From Leptospira tipperaryensis (GTDB lineage: Bacteria; Spirochaetota; Leptospiria; Leptospirales; Leptospiraceae): a DNA stretch of 64,000 nt. Below the pieces are notes generated by a model. It saw only the letters and a list, made by a program, of their open reading frames with translations, had not been told where the DNA came from and did no database searches. The stretch covers positions 1,242,001 through 1,306,000 of the forward strand of contig NZ_CP015217.1 in the NCBI RefSeq assembly GCF_001729245.1. Reading direction: 5' to 3'. The translations under genes and the position numbers were made by a program. This document shows positions 1 through 14,011 of the stretch, one piece after another; positions within the stretch are counted from its first letter, which is position 1; every line of letters starts with the position of its first letter.

Positions 1-512
1 ACGTTTTCGTCTTAATTCTATTCTGAATCCTAAGGGAACGTTACGCGAATCCGCTCCTAAGAGAATCTTTGGAACGCTGAGATCGGTATTGGCCGGATTT
101 GTATCGATTCCGTTTGAGAGATCGAAACTTACGTTGATTTCGTAGTTTCGCGAAGCGTATCTTTTCTTTGATTCGTCGCTTTCTCCGTTGAACGTAAAAG
201 TAAACGGTCCTTCATAAGGAACTAGAACTAAATTCAAATAATGTTTTCGTCTTGTTCCTTCTTCTACGAGAGAGAGAGGATAAAATTCGATTCCTCAGTA
301 GATAAGGAACGGCTCGTGTTACCGATGGAAGGAATCGTATTTTGTTGGTTCCATTGGATTTCTACATTGACCGCGCTTGTCAGGATATCGTTTCGAATAA
401 AGATCACGTGTATGGTGAAGTGAATCCTGTGAACGTAGGCTACTCTGTGTTATAAACGATTCCGGTGTGGAACATTGCGATTTCGAAAGGTCGCTTTCAA
501 CGTCTCGACCAT
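1..512 (-). pseudogene. Decayed, frameshifted protein gene, 3' end outside the window
   Basis: Reading the minus strand, positions about 279-430 translate to protein-like sequence (…FIRNDILTSAVNVEIQWN…) that stops just after a GA/CT dinucleotide tract at 268-278. A different frame then stays open to the window edge (…YLNLVLVPYEGPFTFTF…). Removing one CT unit from the tract joins the two frames exactly. Further upstream, around 450, another frame change or TAA would be needed to continue the protein (a stretch like FHTGIVYNTE lies in a third frame). I do not recognise the family. It could be a pseudogene, a phase-variable gene or a sequencing error at the repeat. The ATG at 512 is only a guess for the start. 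Confidence 0.4.
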
Positions 513-800
513 TTTAGTTTTCTATAAGTTTTTTCTTTTCCGTGTTACTTCCGATTTTCAGAGGAGATGTGTGGCAAGTTTTCGGTTGGCCTCTGGAAAT
601 TTCTTGATAAGGAGGAGGAAAAAAGAAAGAATCTTGGGCGGATAAGGGGAGTGTAGGAAAAGGAAAAACGACGGAAGAATTATTTATGAGGTCGGGGCTT
701 TTGAGAAAAATCGTTAAGAGTGCTTTGTCTGAGTTCCGACGATCCACCGTTCCTTGTTGCATAAACTTGCCCACAAGTTGAGGGGAACTTAAGAAAAACT

Positions 801-948
801 GTCGGAACTACGACAATTTTTCCGTAAAAGTCGCGCGCCCCACTCAAATTTTGGGCGGAGGGGCGGGGTGGTGGAAAAATTTCGGAAACTTTCCTATATC
901 ACAAAATTCTAATTTTGCAAGTAAAAAGTCCCACGTAGGAACTCCTAA
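801..948 (-). repeat. Type I palindrome-bounded intergenic element, copy 1
   Basis: The element starts with GTCGGAACTACGAC at 801 and ends with GTAGGAACTCCTA at about 947. Between them is an interior shared with copies at 5888-6046, 6143-6299 and 47429-47574: a GC-rich block (TCGCGCGCCCC, then GGGCGG), a TATATCAC-type block and TTGCAAGTAAAAAGTC. Relative to those copies it is inverted. No convincing protein is encoded. The rest of 513-1215 holds only a second element and a hairpin. Confidence 0.75.
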
Positions 949-1095
949 AAAATCCTTCCTTGTGGCTAAGGTTATGCCCTTATTGGATGAAGGAGGCGAG
1001 GCTTGTGGGGATTCAGGGCGAATTTTTTATATTAGAAAAACATTCTATTCTCAAATTCCAATTCGATTTAAAAATCTTAGTCGGAACTCCGACAA
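949..1095 (-). repeat. Type II palindrome-bounded intergenic element, copy 1
   Basis: This directly follows the type I element and ends in GTCGGAACTCCGACAA at 1080-1095. Read on the minus strand it matches the element at 5627-5780 along its length: the terminal palindrome, AAGATTTTTA, a TGTTTTTCT block, CCCACAAG and a CCTCC-rich block. A third relative lies at 47575-47715. Confidence 0.6.
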
Positions 1096-1103
1096 GGTCG
1101 TCC

Positions 1104-1132
1104 TAAAACTCCGTCTTTCAAAAGACGGAGTC
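1104..1132 (-). terminator. Probable intrinsic terminator of the pepN operon
   Basis: The 11-bp stem ACTCCGTCTTT / AAAGACGGAGT (1108-1118 and 1121-1131) has a two-base loop in this reading. On the minus strand it is followed by TTTTAGG. It lies about 85 bases beyond the pepN stop. On the plus strand it is followed by CCGTTTTC, so it may work both ways. Confidence 0.55.
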
Positions 1133-1215
1133 CGTTTTCTCTGAGAAGTACTTTTTCGTATTCGAGAAGTGCGGGTTTTTCCGAAATGTTCGCTGACTCG
1201 GCTGAACCCGGCGGC

Positions 1216-3741
<2,526 letters not shown>

Positions 3742-3756
3742 TCTATTACTTTTCCT

Positions 3757-5013
3757 TTACATGATGTCTTTGAGTTCCATCTTCCGGAGTCGAGGAGCGA
3801 TGGCTCCCACAAAACCGACCGTCAAGAGCGTGAGCGCTCCGCCTGCTATGATGGATCTTCGGATTCCTAACAATTCAGCCGTAACACCGGATTCAAATTC
3901 TCCGATCTCATTGGAAGAACCGATGAAGATATGATTCACCGCAGATACTCTTCCTCTCATGTGATCCGGAGTATGCATCTGAACGATCGTATGACGGATC
4001 ACGACGCTCACCATGTCAAAAGCGCCCGCCGCCATTAGACAGAGAAACGCAATTCTCCAGTCCGTAGAAAAACCGAAAAGAACGATACAAATTCCGAAAC
4101 CAAAAACGCAGGAAAGTAGAATCCAACCCGAATTTTTTTTAGGAGGTCTCGCCGCGATGAAGAACGCGCACAAAACGGCGCCCACACCTTGAGCCGAACG
4201 AAGAATTCCAAAAATCTCAGGGCTCTGACCTAAAATTCTTTCCGTAAAAGAAGGGAGAAGTGCCACCGCTCCTCCAAAAAGGACCGCAAAAAGATCCAGA
4301 GAAATCGCTCCGAGAATGATCTGATGACTGGAAACAAATTTCCAACCAGAGCTGAGACTCTGCCAGATCGTTTCTCCGATCTCCGGTTTTTCAGGAACAG
4401 GTTTGTTTTTTACGAGAAGCATCATCAAAAATCCGGAACTCATCAAGATAAGATCCACTGAATAGGCGAAGTAAAGACCGAGGACGATCAACATTCCACC
4501 GGTGAGAGGACCGAGGACGAGAGACGTTTGCCAAGCGATTCCGCTCCAAGTCGCTGAGTTTGGAAACGTTTCCTTGTCCACGAGTTGGGTTTGAAAAGCT
4601 GCAACCGCGGGATTGAGAAAACCTCTTGCGATTCCCGAAAGAAAGATCACTCCGTAGATCGGATAAACCCCGAAGTCTTTTAGGATCCATTCCATATTCG
4701 GAACTACTAATATAAGAAGAAGAAGGGAACAGATGGAGAGAAGTCCGAGCGCCGAAGAGACGATTCTCTTTCTAGGAAAAGAATCGATGATAAGACCGGA
4801 AAACAAAGCCATTGTGATAGAAGGAATCGCTTCGGTAAGACCGATAAAACCTACGTGAAGATTGCTTCCGGTAAAGTGATACATCTGCCAGCCGACGACG
4901 GTCGTCTGGATACTGATCGAAAGAGTCACCATAAACTTTCCAAGAAGAAAGGAACGGAAGTCGGCGATTCTCAGGGCCTGAAAGGGATCGTGTTTTTTTT
5001 GAGTTTGGGTCAT
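3757..5013 (-). CDS. Major facilitator superfamily transporter, MFS_3/EntS-like
   Basis: The 418-residue protein has about 12 hydrophobic segments. Its N-terminus ([17 protein letters not shown]) and the later [20 protein letters not shown] and [17 protein letters not shown] regions are typical of the MFS_3/EntS-type exporters, where RGRV follows the central loop. It should be an inner-membrane proton-coupled transporter; substrate cannot be told. It starts 3 bases after the NUDIX stop and ends 15 bases before pepN, so the three genes are almost certainly co-transcribed. Confidence 0.9.
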   Translation of the reverse strand: MTQTQKKHDPFQALRIADFRSFLLGKFMVTLSISIQTTVVGWQMYHFTGSNLHVGFIGLTEAIPSITMALFSGLIIDSFPRKRIVSSALGLLSICSLLLLILVVPNMEWILKDFGVYPIYGVIFLSGIARGFLNPAVAAFQTQLVDKETFPNSATWSGIAWQTSLVLGPLTGGMLIVLGLYFAYSVDLILMSSGFLMMLLVKNKPVPEKPEIGETIWQSLSSGWKFVSSHQIILGAISLDLFAVLFGGAVALLPSFTERILGQSPEIFGILRSAQGVGAVLCAFFIAARPPKKNSGWILLSCVFGFGICIVLFGFSTDWRIAFLCLMAAGAFDMVSVVIRHTIVQMHTPDHMRGRVSAVNHIFIGSSNEIGEFESGVTAELLGIRRSIIAGGALTLLTVGFVGAIAPRLRKMELKDIM

Positions 5014-5016
5014 CGT

Positions 5017-5595
5017 TTAGTTTTGAATCGGATGTTTGATAAAATACATTCCCAGAGCCGCGACCATCATCCCGTGATGAAGGATGTTCTCCGAAATGAG
5101 TTTGGGAATATTCTCGAGAGGAGTTTCAAAGATTTCAATTTGTTCGCTTTCGTCCAAATCTTGCTCGTGGAGTTTACGAACATTTTTCGCCACAAATGTA
5201 TGACACCAGTTGTTTAAGATCGCTGGATTGCCCGTGACCTTTCCGAGATATTCCCATTCTTCGGAAACGTAACCCGTTTCTTCCACGAGCTCGGCTTGGG
5301 CCGATTCCAAAAGTGTGGTTTTTTCCGCGATTCCTCCGGGGATTTCCAAACTAAAACGATGGATTCCGTGGCGATACTGATCGATGAGAAGAATTTTGTC
5401 TTCCGGAGTGAGAGCGATTACGTTGACCCAATCGAGAGATTCCAGATGAAAGAAATCTTTCGAAACTTTTTTATCAGGAGACGTGGTATGCCAGGAAACG
5501 AGTTTGAAAATGGGGGTCTGAATCAAATCTTTTCGATTTTTTTTGGACCAAAGATGGGAGAGCGGATCGTAAGATTCAGGATGAAAGGGTTTCAT
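5017..5595 (-). CDS. NUDIX hydrolase, ADP-ribose pyrophosphatase type
   Basis: I place the start at the ATG at 5595 ([10 protein letters not shown]), giving 192 residues. An open frame continues upstream to 5733, but that stretch translates a palindromic intergenic element (GTCGGAATTCCGAC reads as VGIPT), so it is not part of the gene. The NUDIX box occupies residues 87-109: G87, E102, E105, E106 and G108 are present. The usual first Glu is Thr93 and the usual Arg is Ala101. The fold and PGG entry resemble ADP-ribose/nucleoside-diphosphate-sugar pyrophosphatases. First gene of the operon with the MFS transporter and pepN. Confidence 0.88.
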   Translation of the reverse strand: MKPFHPESYDPLSHLWSKKNRKDLIQTPIFKLVSWHTTSPDKKVSKDFFHLESLDWVNVIALTPEDKILLIDQYRHGIHRFSLEIPGGIAEKTTLLESAQAELVEETGYVSEEWEYLGKVTGNPAILNNWCHTFVAKNVRKLHEQDLDESEQIEIFETPLENIPKLISENILHHGMMVAALGMYFIKHPIQN

Positions 5596-5626
5596 TGTTT
5601 TCCAGTTTTTCGGAATTGTTTGTGTG

Positions 5627-5780
5627 GTCGGAATTCCGACAAGATTTTTAGTTCTGAGTTTGATCTTGACAATATGCTGTTTTTCTGATAGAGGAATGTT
5701 GTCGTAAATTCCCACAAGGCCCGCCTCCTCCACCCAATGAGGGTGGGGGCAATCACGGTGGATCGTCGGAATTCCGACGA
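5627..5780 (+). repeat. Type II palindrome-bounded intergenic element, copy 2
   Basis: Both ends are perfect GTCGGAATTCCGAC palindromes (5627-5640 and 5765-5778). The interior carries AAGATTTTTAG, TTTTTCTGATA, CCCACAAGGCC and a CCTCCTCCACCC block, all shared with the element at 949-1095 read on the other strand. It lies immediately upstream of the NUDIX start and may hold or displace that operon's promoter. Confidence 0.65.
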
Positions 5781-5887
5781 GGTTGAGGGGGCGTTTGTTT
5801 TCCTTGATATCATTTCAGCTTTTTGGATAGAGAAGGTTTTGCCGATTGTTTCCGCCAGACGATCCGCGGAGATTGGGATGGATCTTT

Positions 5888-6046
5888 GTAGGAGTTCCTA
5901 CAAAAGAAGAGAAGAGACTTTTTGCTTGCAAGATTACGGTTTTCTGATATAGAAAAATCTCCCAAGTTTTCCCACCCCTCTCCCCACCACCCAAGATCAG
6001 GGTGGGGGCGCGCGACTTTCACGGAGGGTTGTCGTATTTCCGACAG
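5888..6046 (+). repeat. Type I palindrome-bounded intergenic element, copy 2
   Basis: It begins with the perfect palindrome GTAGGAGTTCCTAC (5888-5901) and ends with GTCGTATTTCCGAC (6031-6044). The interior is nearly identical to the next copy: GACTTTTTGCTTGCAAGATT, TTTCTGATATAGAAAAAT, CCCCACCACCCAAG and a GCGCGCGACTTT block followed by ACGGAGG. Confidence 0.8.
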
Positions 6047-6142
6047 ATTTTTCAGGTGATTCCAGCGGCTTATTGATAAGAATCCAATCCCTCTGTCTAT
6101 GCACACGCATGCGTTAGAAGATGTTTCAAAGAGCCCTTTTTT

Positions 6143-6299
6143 GTAGGAGTTCCTACAAAAAAAGAGGGGAGACTTTTTGCTTGCAAGATTACGGTTTTCT
6201 GATATAGAAAAATTTCCCGAGTTTTCCCGCCGCCACTCCCCACCACCCAAACCAGGGCGGGGCGCGCGACTTTTACGGAGGACGTCGGAATTCCGACAA
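6143..6299 (+). repeat. Type I palindrome-bounded intergenic element, copy 3
   Basis: It begins with GTAGGAGTTCCTAC and ends with the perfect palindrome GTCGGAATTCCGAC (6284-6297). It lies about 100 bases after copy 2 in the same orientation. A half-palindrome (GTCGGAACTCCGA) follows at 6404. The whole gap 5596-6494 is therefore repeat-derived plus about 150 bases next to the helicase gene. Confidence 0.8.
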
Positions 6300-6454
6300 G
6301 GTTTCCGTTGGTCATGTTTTTCCGGTGAAAACGGTTTCATCCTCGCTCCATTCTTTTCAGGGCGCTATTTTTCTCCAAGAGAGAAATCCGTCGAAAAGCG
6401 AAGGTCGGAACTCCGATTCTTTGCAATCGTTTTAACAATTCCAAACGTACAGGA

Positions 6455-6483
6455 TTGACAGAATCTTTCCCACTCTAATTATG
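6455..6483 (+). promoter_or_regulatory. Possible promoter of the helicase gene, near-leaderless
   Basis: TTGACA at 6455-6460 is followed after 17 bases by ATTATG (6478-6483), a plausible though weak -10 hexamer. Transcription from it would begin only a few bases before the ATG at 6495. No Shine-Dalgarno sequence is visible there, which would fit a near-leaderless mRNA. Confidence 0.35.
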
Positions 6484-6494
6484 TCACATGTCCC

Positions 6495-8519
6495 ATGAAG
6501 CTCAATCCTGAACAGGAAAAGGCGGTCCGCCACGTAGACGGTCCGATTCTTATATTTGCCGGCGCCGGATCCGGAAAGACCCGTGTTATCTCCAATCGAA
6601 TCGCGCATTTGATCGAGAACTCGGGAGTTTCCGCCGGAAAGATTGTCGCGCTTTCTTTTACAAACAAGAGCGCGAGAGAAATGGAAGAACGGGTTCGGAA
6701 GATGATTCCGAGACAGAAGTTAAAAGGAATCGTTCTTTCCACCTTTCATTCCCTCGGTCTCAACATCCTTAAAAAACATATCGGGCTGATCGGTTATAAA
6801 CATCCTTTTCTTCTTATGAATCAAAACGATCAGGAAGGTTTCGTAACTACATTACTGATCGCTAATAAAGTCGAGCTCAAGAAAACAAAGGTTTCCGAAA
6901 TTCTTGGAAAAATTTCCCGGATCAAAAACTCGGGTCCAAGTTACAGAGAATATCTGGATTCTTCTCTTGTGGAATCGGATCAAATCGCGAATCTCATTTT
7001 TGACAGTTATCAGAATTCTCTCAAAGAGATGAATTCTTTAGACTTCGACGATCTCATTCTTCTCCCCGGAGTTTTGTTAAAAGAATTTCCGGAAGTAAGA
7101 GAAGAATATCATAAGAAGTTTCAATACTTCATGGTCGACGAGTTTCAAGATACAAACCAAACTCAATACGTATTTTTAAGAGCCCTCATGGGGGAAAATC
7201 GAAATCTCTGCGTGGTAGGCGACGACGATCAGTCCATTTATGCGTTTCGAGGATCGGATCTCAGTTTGATTTTAAACTTCGAGCAGGACTTTCCGGAAAG
7301 TAACGTTGTGCGTCTTTTGGAGAATTATCGTTCCACTCAGGTTATTATCCAAGGTGCGAATTCGCTTATCAAAAACAATCTTTCGAGAAGATCGAAGGAA
7401 CTTTTCTCTTCCATTCCCGGTGGAAGAAAAATTCGTTATATAGAAAGAATGGACGAGAAGGACGAAGCTTCTTACGTCGTCGATTGTATTCGAGAAGAGA
7501 TCATCAAGGACGCAAGAGTCGGAAGTCAGATCGCGATTCTATTTCGAACGAATTTTCAGACCAGGCCCTTTGAAGAAGAACTCAGAAGTAGATCGATCCC
7601 TTACAAACTCATAGGCGGATATAACTTCTTTGATCGAAAAGAAGTTCGAGATATGATCTCTTACATACGGCTCATCGCAAACACAAGGGACGACGCTTCT
7701 TTGCTAAGGGTTTTGAATTATCCAAAACGGGGAATCGGTCCGGGAAGTATTTCCTTGATCCACGAAAAAGCCGGAAACATGAAAGAATCCTTATACGAGA
7801 TTCTTTTTCGAGTCTGCGAATCTCCCGATTTCATCCCAGGCTTACAAAAAAAGATCCAATCCGAAATTTATAATTTCGTAAACCTCATCGAACGGACCAA
7901 AAAGAAATTCGCGACGATGCCGAAGATGTTTCTGGCCTTCCGAGAATTCATTCAGGAAGTAGGAATCGAAAAGGAAATTCTTCTCGAGGAAAAAGACGAG
8001 AAGATCGCGAAGGCGCGGACCTTCAATCTTTCCGAACTCGTAAACATGATGTCCTATTTTGAGGAGAATCACGATTCTCCCGAGAAGCCGACGCTTTTTG
8101 ATTTTATAAATCGACTCAATCTTCTTATGGAAGACGAAACTCCTTCCGATGACGACAAGGAAGACAATCGCGTTCAACTCCTTACGATTCATCAGTCGAA
8201 GGGTCTCGAGTTCGATTCTGTTTATGTCGCTGGATTGGAAGAGGGGATCCTGCCTAACTCTAGAGTGCTCACGGAAGAATCGTCCGTAGATGAGGAGAGA
8301 CGCCTTCTCTATGTGGCTATGACCCGCGCGAGGAAGCATTTATGCTTGACAGGGGCCGCAAATCGACGCAAATTTGGGGAGCAAATGGCTACCCAGGCCT
8401 CCCGGTTCTTGACTGAAATCGATCCGGAAACATTGGACTGGGTTTCCAATGAAGAATCCAGAGAGCAGGAGACGGCAGACTTCTTCGCTGAGCTGGAAAA
8501 ATTGAAAACAGGATCGTAG
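6495..8519 (+). CDS. UvrD/PcrA/Rep-type superfamily 1A DNA helicase
   Basis: This 674-residue ATP-dependent 3'-5' helicase shows all SF1A motifs: AGAGSGKT (residues 22-29), STFHSLG, VDEFQDTN (Walker B), GDDDQSIYAFRGSD, LLENYRS, LTIHQSKGLEF and YVAMTRA. It acts in nucleotide excision repair, replication restart or recombination control. Length fits Rep/PcrA; the long PcrA C-terminal tail is not obvious, so Rep and UvrD remain possible names. The lipoprotein gene begins one base after its stop, so the two are co-transcribed. Confidence 0.95.
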   Translation: MKLNPEQEKAVRHVDGPILIFAGAGSGKTRVISNRIAHLIENSGVSAGKIVALSFTNKSAREMEERVRKMIPRQKLKGIVLSTFHSLGLNILKKHIGLIGYKHPFLLMNQNDQEGFVTTLLIANKVELKKTKVSEILGKISRIKNSGPSYREYLDSSLVESDQIANLIFDSYQNSLKEMNSLDFDDLILLPGVLLKEFPEVREEYHKKFQYFMVDEFQDTNQTQYVFLRALMGENRNLCVVGDDDQSIYAFRGSDLSLILNFEQDFPESNVVRLLENYRSTQVIIQGANSLIKNNLSRRSKELFSSIPGGRKIRYIERMDEKDEASYVVDCIREEIIKDARVGSQIAILFRTNFQTRPFEEELRSRSIPYKLIGGYNFFDRKEVRDMISYIRLIANTRDDASLLRVLNYPKRGIGPGSISLIHEKAGNMKESLYEILFRVCESPDFIPGLQKKIQSEIYNFVNLIERTKKKFATMPKMFLAFREFIQEVGIEKEILLEEKDEKIAKARTFNLSELVNMMSYFEENHDSPEKPTLFDFINRLNLLMEDETPSDDDKEDNRVQLLTIHQSKGLEFDSVYVAGLEEGILPNSRVLTEESSVDEERRLLYVAMTRARKHLCLTGAANRRKFGEQMATQASRFLTEIDPETLDWVSNEESREQETADFFAELEKLKTGS

Positions 8520-8520
8520 A

Positions 8521-9168
8521 ATGGCTTTAGATAAAAAAATACTGACTCTGGTAACAATACTTGTTCTTACCGCCTGTGCAAGCGGTCAGAAATCCGTGGA
8601 CAACGGCGTTTCTCAGGAATCGGCGGTTCGCGCGAAAATTCAAGGAATCGATTCCCAACTTTCCATTTCCTCTTTGGACGAAAAAAAACGTTCTTCCCTT
8701 CTGATGGAAAAGGCAAAACTTCTCCTGCAAATTGAATCTTATAAAGAAGCGTCAATCGTTTTAAAAGAGATCCAAAATTCTAAAGAAGGAAAGGGTCTGG
8801 AACACTTAGACCACTACCTCGGAACGGCATATCTTGGAATCAACGATACCGAGAATGCAATTGTTCACTTTAGAAAATCGGAAACAGTGGATAAGAATTA
8901 CGAATCCACAATTCGCAGAAAGATGTATGCAAAGGCTCTTTACCAAGAGGAAAAATACGGTCTCGCTCTTGGGATTTTGGGACGCGCTTCGAGAGAGAAG
9001 GATTTTGAAAAAGACATTCTCTTTTACGAAACCGTAGCCAATAGTTTTATGAGAATCAAGGAATTCAAGAGATGCCAGATCGTTCTGGAAGAGGGTCTTC
9101 AGAAATTTCCGGAAAGCCCGGCTCTGAAAGAGATCCAGGAAAAACTTTCTCAGGTTCTTCCCAGATAA
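8521..9168 (+). CDS. TPR-repeat lipoprotein
   Basis: The 215-residue protein begins with a lipoprotein signal peptide (KKILTLVTILVLTAC; lipobox LTAC, Cys at about residue 19) and continues with helical tetratricopeptide-like repeats (for example LDHYLGTAYLGINDTENAI and RCQIVLEEGLQKFPESPAL). It should be a membrane-anchored periplasmic adaptor. It starts 1 base after the helicase stop and is followed 23 bases later by the AsmA-like gene. Specific partner unknown. Confidence 0.82.
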   Translation: MALDKKILTLVTILVLTACASGQKSVDNGVSQESAVRAKIQGIDSQLSISSLDEKKRSSLLMEKAKLLLQIESYKEASIVLKEIQNSKEGKGLEHLDHYLGTAYLGINDTENAIVHFRKSETVDKNYESTIRRKMYAKALYQEEKYGLALGILGRASREKDFEKDILFYETVANSFMRIKEFKRCQIVLEEGLQKFPESPALKEIQEKLSQVLPR

Positions 9169-9191
9169 TCCGTTTTCTTAACCTAACCACA

Positions 9192-11393
9192 ATGAACCGG
9201 GTTTGGCAAAAGGCAAAGTCCTTGGCGCCCGGCGACTCCCTCCGTTTTCTCGGATCCTTTTTTGTTTTCTTAAAAGAAAATAGAAGAATCAGATTTATCC
9301 TCATCGCCTTTATTCTACTCCTGAGCGTTCACGCGATCGTGGTAGAATCGGTAGGTTACTACGTGCGAACCCGTCTTTTGGATCTCCGGGGTTTAAAAGA
9401 ACTTTCTCGCAATTTTATCAATCAGGAACTCGGGCGTGCCGTAACACTCGGCGTTGTGGAATATGACTTTCCAAACGCGGTCGTCTTCGAAGATTTTCGG
9501 ATCTCTTCGGAAGAAGACTTCGCGCTCAATCACATTCTTTTTCGAACCAATAAGATTCAATTTCGCCTCGGCGGTCTCTGGAAAGGACAACCTTATATCA
9601 AAGGAATCGTGGTCAAAGATTCTTCCATCAATCTGGATCTTCAGGACGCGATCGCGGGAGAATTGATCGGATACGTTCAAAAGATCAATATTCCCGAGAT
9701 AAGATTGCTCAATACTACGATTACGATCTCCAAAGGCGGAGAAGAAGTTTTAAATGCGATCAAAGGAATCGACATCGTCATCACCAAACAACCCGAAGGT
9801 GTCATCGTAAAGGTAAGCGATTCTTTATTTCCGTTTCCGTATTCCAGGTTTATACAAGGAACCTTCGAAACAAAATTCAACTCCGAAGAATCGAAAAGTA
9901 TATTCCGTTTTCAGAATGTAAAAGCCGAGAAAATACGAGGCCTCTATTCCTTATTTGGAAAGATGCTTTTGACCTCCGGCAAAATTTCAGGAGAATATGA
10001 AATTCTTCTCAACGGAAAAAAACTTTCGGTAACGGGAAAAAATCAGTTCACAAACGTTTCCGGTAAAATCCAACACGAGCTTCCTCTGGGATTGAAAATT
10101 CCAGATCTAAAAGACGCGGATCTCATACACGAGATGGATCTTAAACTCGATGAGACCGGAGAAAAACAGATTCATACGTTTACCAAAGAGGAGAATGTAT
10201 TTCGTGTAACATACGGACTCAATCTCAAAAAACTCGCAACCTGGGAGATGAATGCGGATCTGAAAAATATCCGGGAATTAAAATCCATCTTTCAACTTCC
10301 GGGCGATTTGGAAATTCTCGAAGGTCAACTCAATCTAAAAGGAAAATGGGAAGAAACCGGAAATTACAACGACTGGATCAAGAGTAACGTTGTTTTTAGT
10401 CTTTTGGGATTTCACTGGAAGGATCCCTTTTTTGACGTTCGATTGGATCAGGTGATCGCAAACATTCTTCCCGGAAATCTTTTGGAGTTTAGCGCGAAAG
10501 GAAATCTCTTTCAAGAAACTCTCGCGACTCGAATCACCGGAAAAACCGGTTGGAAAAAATCTCCTCGTGCGAACGGCGCTTTCTTTTATCCTTTTTACAA
10601 CGACTGGAAATGGGAATTGGAATTGGACCGAATCTCCGTAAAGGATTTTCTTCCGATCTATCATTCTTGGAAGAATTGGATACGAACCGATATCCGAACG
10701 AGACAGGAAAAACTCATTCCTGAAATTCGCTGGACCCGAACTCCATTTTACAAATATCTTTTGGAATATTTCACCGCCACGATTCACTGGAAGCTCAAGT
10801 CCTTTCGTTTTAAGGAAAAGGATTTGGGAAGGGCAACACTCGACGGCAAGATCGTTCCATTCTTTTCCAGATTGGATCTAAAAGGTTATCAGAGTGAGGC
10901 TCCGTATGTGGAAGGATTTGCGAACTTTACGTTCGGTCAGGACAATCCTTATATGGATTTGAGAATGAAAGTTACTGGAATGCCTTGGGAAGAACCGATC
11001 AACGGTTTCTGCGGTTCTTGGATCATTCCGGAATCCGTGACTTCCGATACTACGATTCGACTTTTTGGAGACGACTTTCTGGCTCTTCACAATTCTTTGA
11101 ATGTTTTGCATAACGTGAGTTTTAACCGTTCCCGATTTCAAGACAAACGTTCTCTACCTCTGAATCTGAGAGAGCCCTTCGACTTCGGTTACGAACAAAA
11201 TCTGCTTCCTACTTTGTCCTATTATAGAAATATTTTTTGGAAGAATGAGTCCGCGGATCTTACCGGTTACGGCGCCGTTGAAAACAATCGGATCCGAATC
11301 AGCGCGAACGGAAAACTCAACGAAGCTTTTATCAGCCGTAAATTTAGGGAGGAAGCAGGGGAATGCAAACTGGAATCAATCGGAGACAGATAA
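9192..11393 (+). CDS. AsmA-like inner-membrane-anchored protein
   Basis: I choose the ATG at 9192 (MNRVWQKAKS), giving 733 residues; the open frame reaches back to 9072, but that part overlaps the TPR lipoprotein. One transmembrane helix (about residues 33-55, RFILIAFILLLSVHAIVVE) is followed by a long beta-rich periplasmic region that starts like AsmA/TamB-family proteins (ILFRTNKIQFRLGGLWKG, IKGIVVKDSSINL). Such proteins bridge the periplasm in lipid transport or outer membrane assembly; assignment here is by overall pattern only. Its end overlaps the next gene by 31 bases. Confidence 0.7.
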   Translation: MNRVWQKAKSLAPGDSLRFLGSFFVFLKENRRIRFILIAFILLLSVHAIVVESVGYYVRTRLLDLRGLKELSRNFINQELGRAVTLGVVEYDFPNAVVFEDFRISSEEDFALNHILFRTNKIQFRLGGLWKGQPYIKGIVVKDSSINLDLQDAIAGELIGYVQKINIPEIRLLNTTITISKGGEEVLNAIKGIDIVITKQPEGVIVKVSDSLFPFPYSRFIQGTFETKFNSEESKSIFRFQNVKAEKIRGLYSLFGKMLLTSGKISGEYEILLNGKKLSVTGKNQFTNVSGKIQHELPLGLKIPDLKDADLIHEMDLKLDETGEKQIHTFTKEENVFRVTYGLNLKKLATWEMNADLKNIRELKSIFQLPGDLEILEGQLNLKGKWEETGNYNDWIKSNVVFSLLGFHWKDPFFDVRLDQVIANILPGNLLEFSAKGNLFQETLATRITGKTGWKKSPRANGAFFYPFYNDWKWELELDRISVKDFLPIYHSWKNWIRTDIRTRQEKLIPEIRWTRTPFYKYLLEYFTATIHWKLKSFRFKEKDLGRATLDGKIVPFFSRLDLKGYQSEAPYVEGFANFTFGQDNPYMDLRMKVTGMPWEEPINGFCGSWIIPESVTSDTTIRLFGDDFLALHNSLNVLHNVSFNRSRFQDKRSLPLNLREPFDFGYEQNLLPTLSYYRNIFWKNESADLTGYGAVENNRIRISANGKLNEAFISRKFREEAGECKLESIGDR

Positions 11394-11776
11394 TTCTCAT
11401 TTCTTCCGGGGTCGCGCTTGCGATCCTTTTGTGTTTTGGAATCTATCTTTATTTTTTCGGATCCGCAAAGAAAGAATTCGGAGCTAAGTCTTCTTCGAAG
11501 GTAGATCTGATCGGAACCTGGAGAGTCGCGCCGATCCATCCGTTAGTTCAAATTCGATTCTTGAGCGAAAAGGAAGCGGTTCTTTTAGAAGAGGAAAGAG
11601 AAACAAAATTGTATCTCTTAGAAGACGGAGAAGGACTTCAACTCAGAAGAAGGGGAGAAGAAACCCCGAGCGGTTATTTTTTATTTCGCGAACTCAAATC
11701 CAATACGTGGCAAGGGCTCTGGGGAGAAGACCTCGTCGTCTTAAAAAGAATCTCCGCCGAAAACAATTCGCGTTAG
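11363..11776 (+). CDS. Small single-pass membrane protein of unknown function
   Basis: The 137-residue protein has one transmembrane segment (about residues 9-30, ILISSGVALAILLCFGIYLY) and a small soluble domain (LIGTWRVAPIHPLVQIRFL…) that looks like a beta-barrel of the lipocalin-like 'GTW' kind, though this is only a resemblance. AGGGGA lies directly before the ATG. It overlaps the AsmA-like gene by 31 bases and ends the operon. Confidence 0.7.
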   Translation: MQTGINRRQIILISSGVALAILLCFGIYLYFFGSAKKEFGAKSSSKVDLIGTWRVAPIHPLVQIRFLSEKEAVLLEEERETKLYLLEDGEGLQLRRRGEETPSGYFLFRELKSNTWQGLWGEDLVVLKRISAENNSR

Positions 11777-11846
11777 TCTCGCAAGTTTATTTGTGAAGCG
11801 CTTTTGTTGTTATGACACAAAGGATTTCATCGTAAAAAAGATTTGT

Positions 11847-11867
11847 AACGGACTTTAAGTCCGTTTT
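11847..11867 (+). terminator. Palindrome AACGGACTTTAAGTCCGTTTT, likely terminator
   Basis: The stem CGGACTT/AAGTCCG followed by TTTT lies 70 bases after the last gene of the helicase operon and between convergent genes. The same core recurs at 20769-20799, 22904-22917 and 40829-40843, so it also belongs to a dispersed family. Confidence 0.5.
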
Positions 11868-11936
11868 CAAGTAGAATTACTGCGGAATTTTCTCTTTCGA
11901 GTTTTTCGCCTAAGACGGGGTGAACGAACTTCCGTT

Positions 11937-14004
<2,068 letters not shown>

Positions 14005-14011
14005 GATAAAC

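Noticed and set aside
241..423. 60-codon ORF on the plus strand
   Set aside because: It lies opposite the decayed minus-strand gene and has no protein-like features or ribosome site.
514..774. 86-codon minus ORF
   Set aside because: It runs through palindrome-containing intergenic DNA and has no protein-like pattern.
5596..5733. Upstream extension of the NUDIX gene to 5733
   Set aside because: It translates a palindromic intergenic element (VGIPT) and has no ribosome site.
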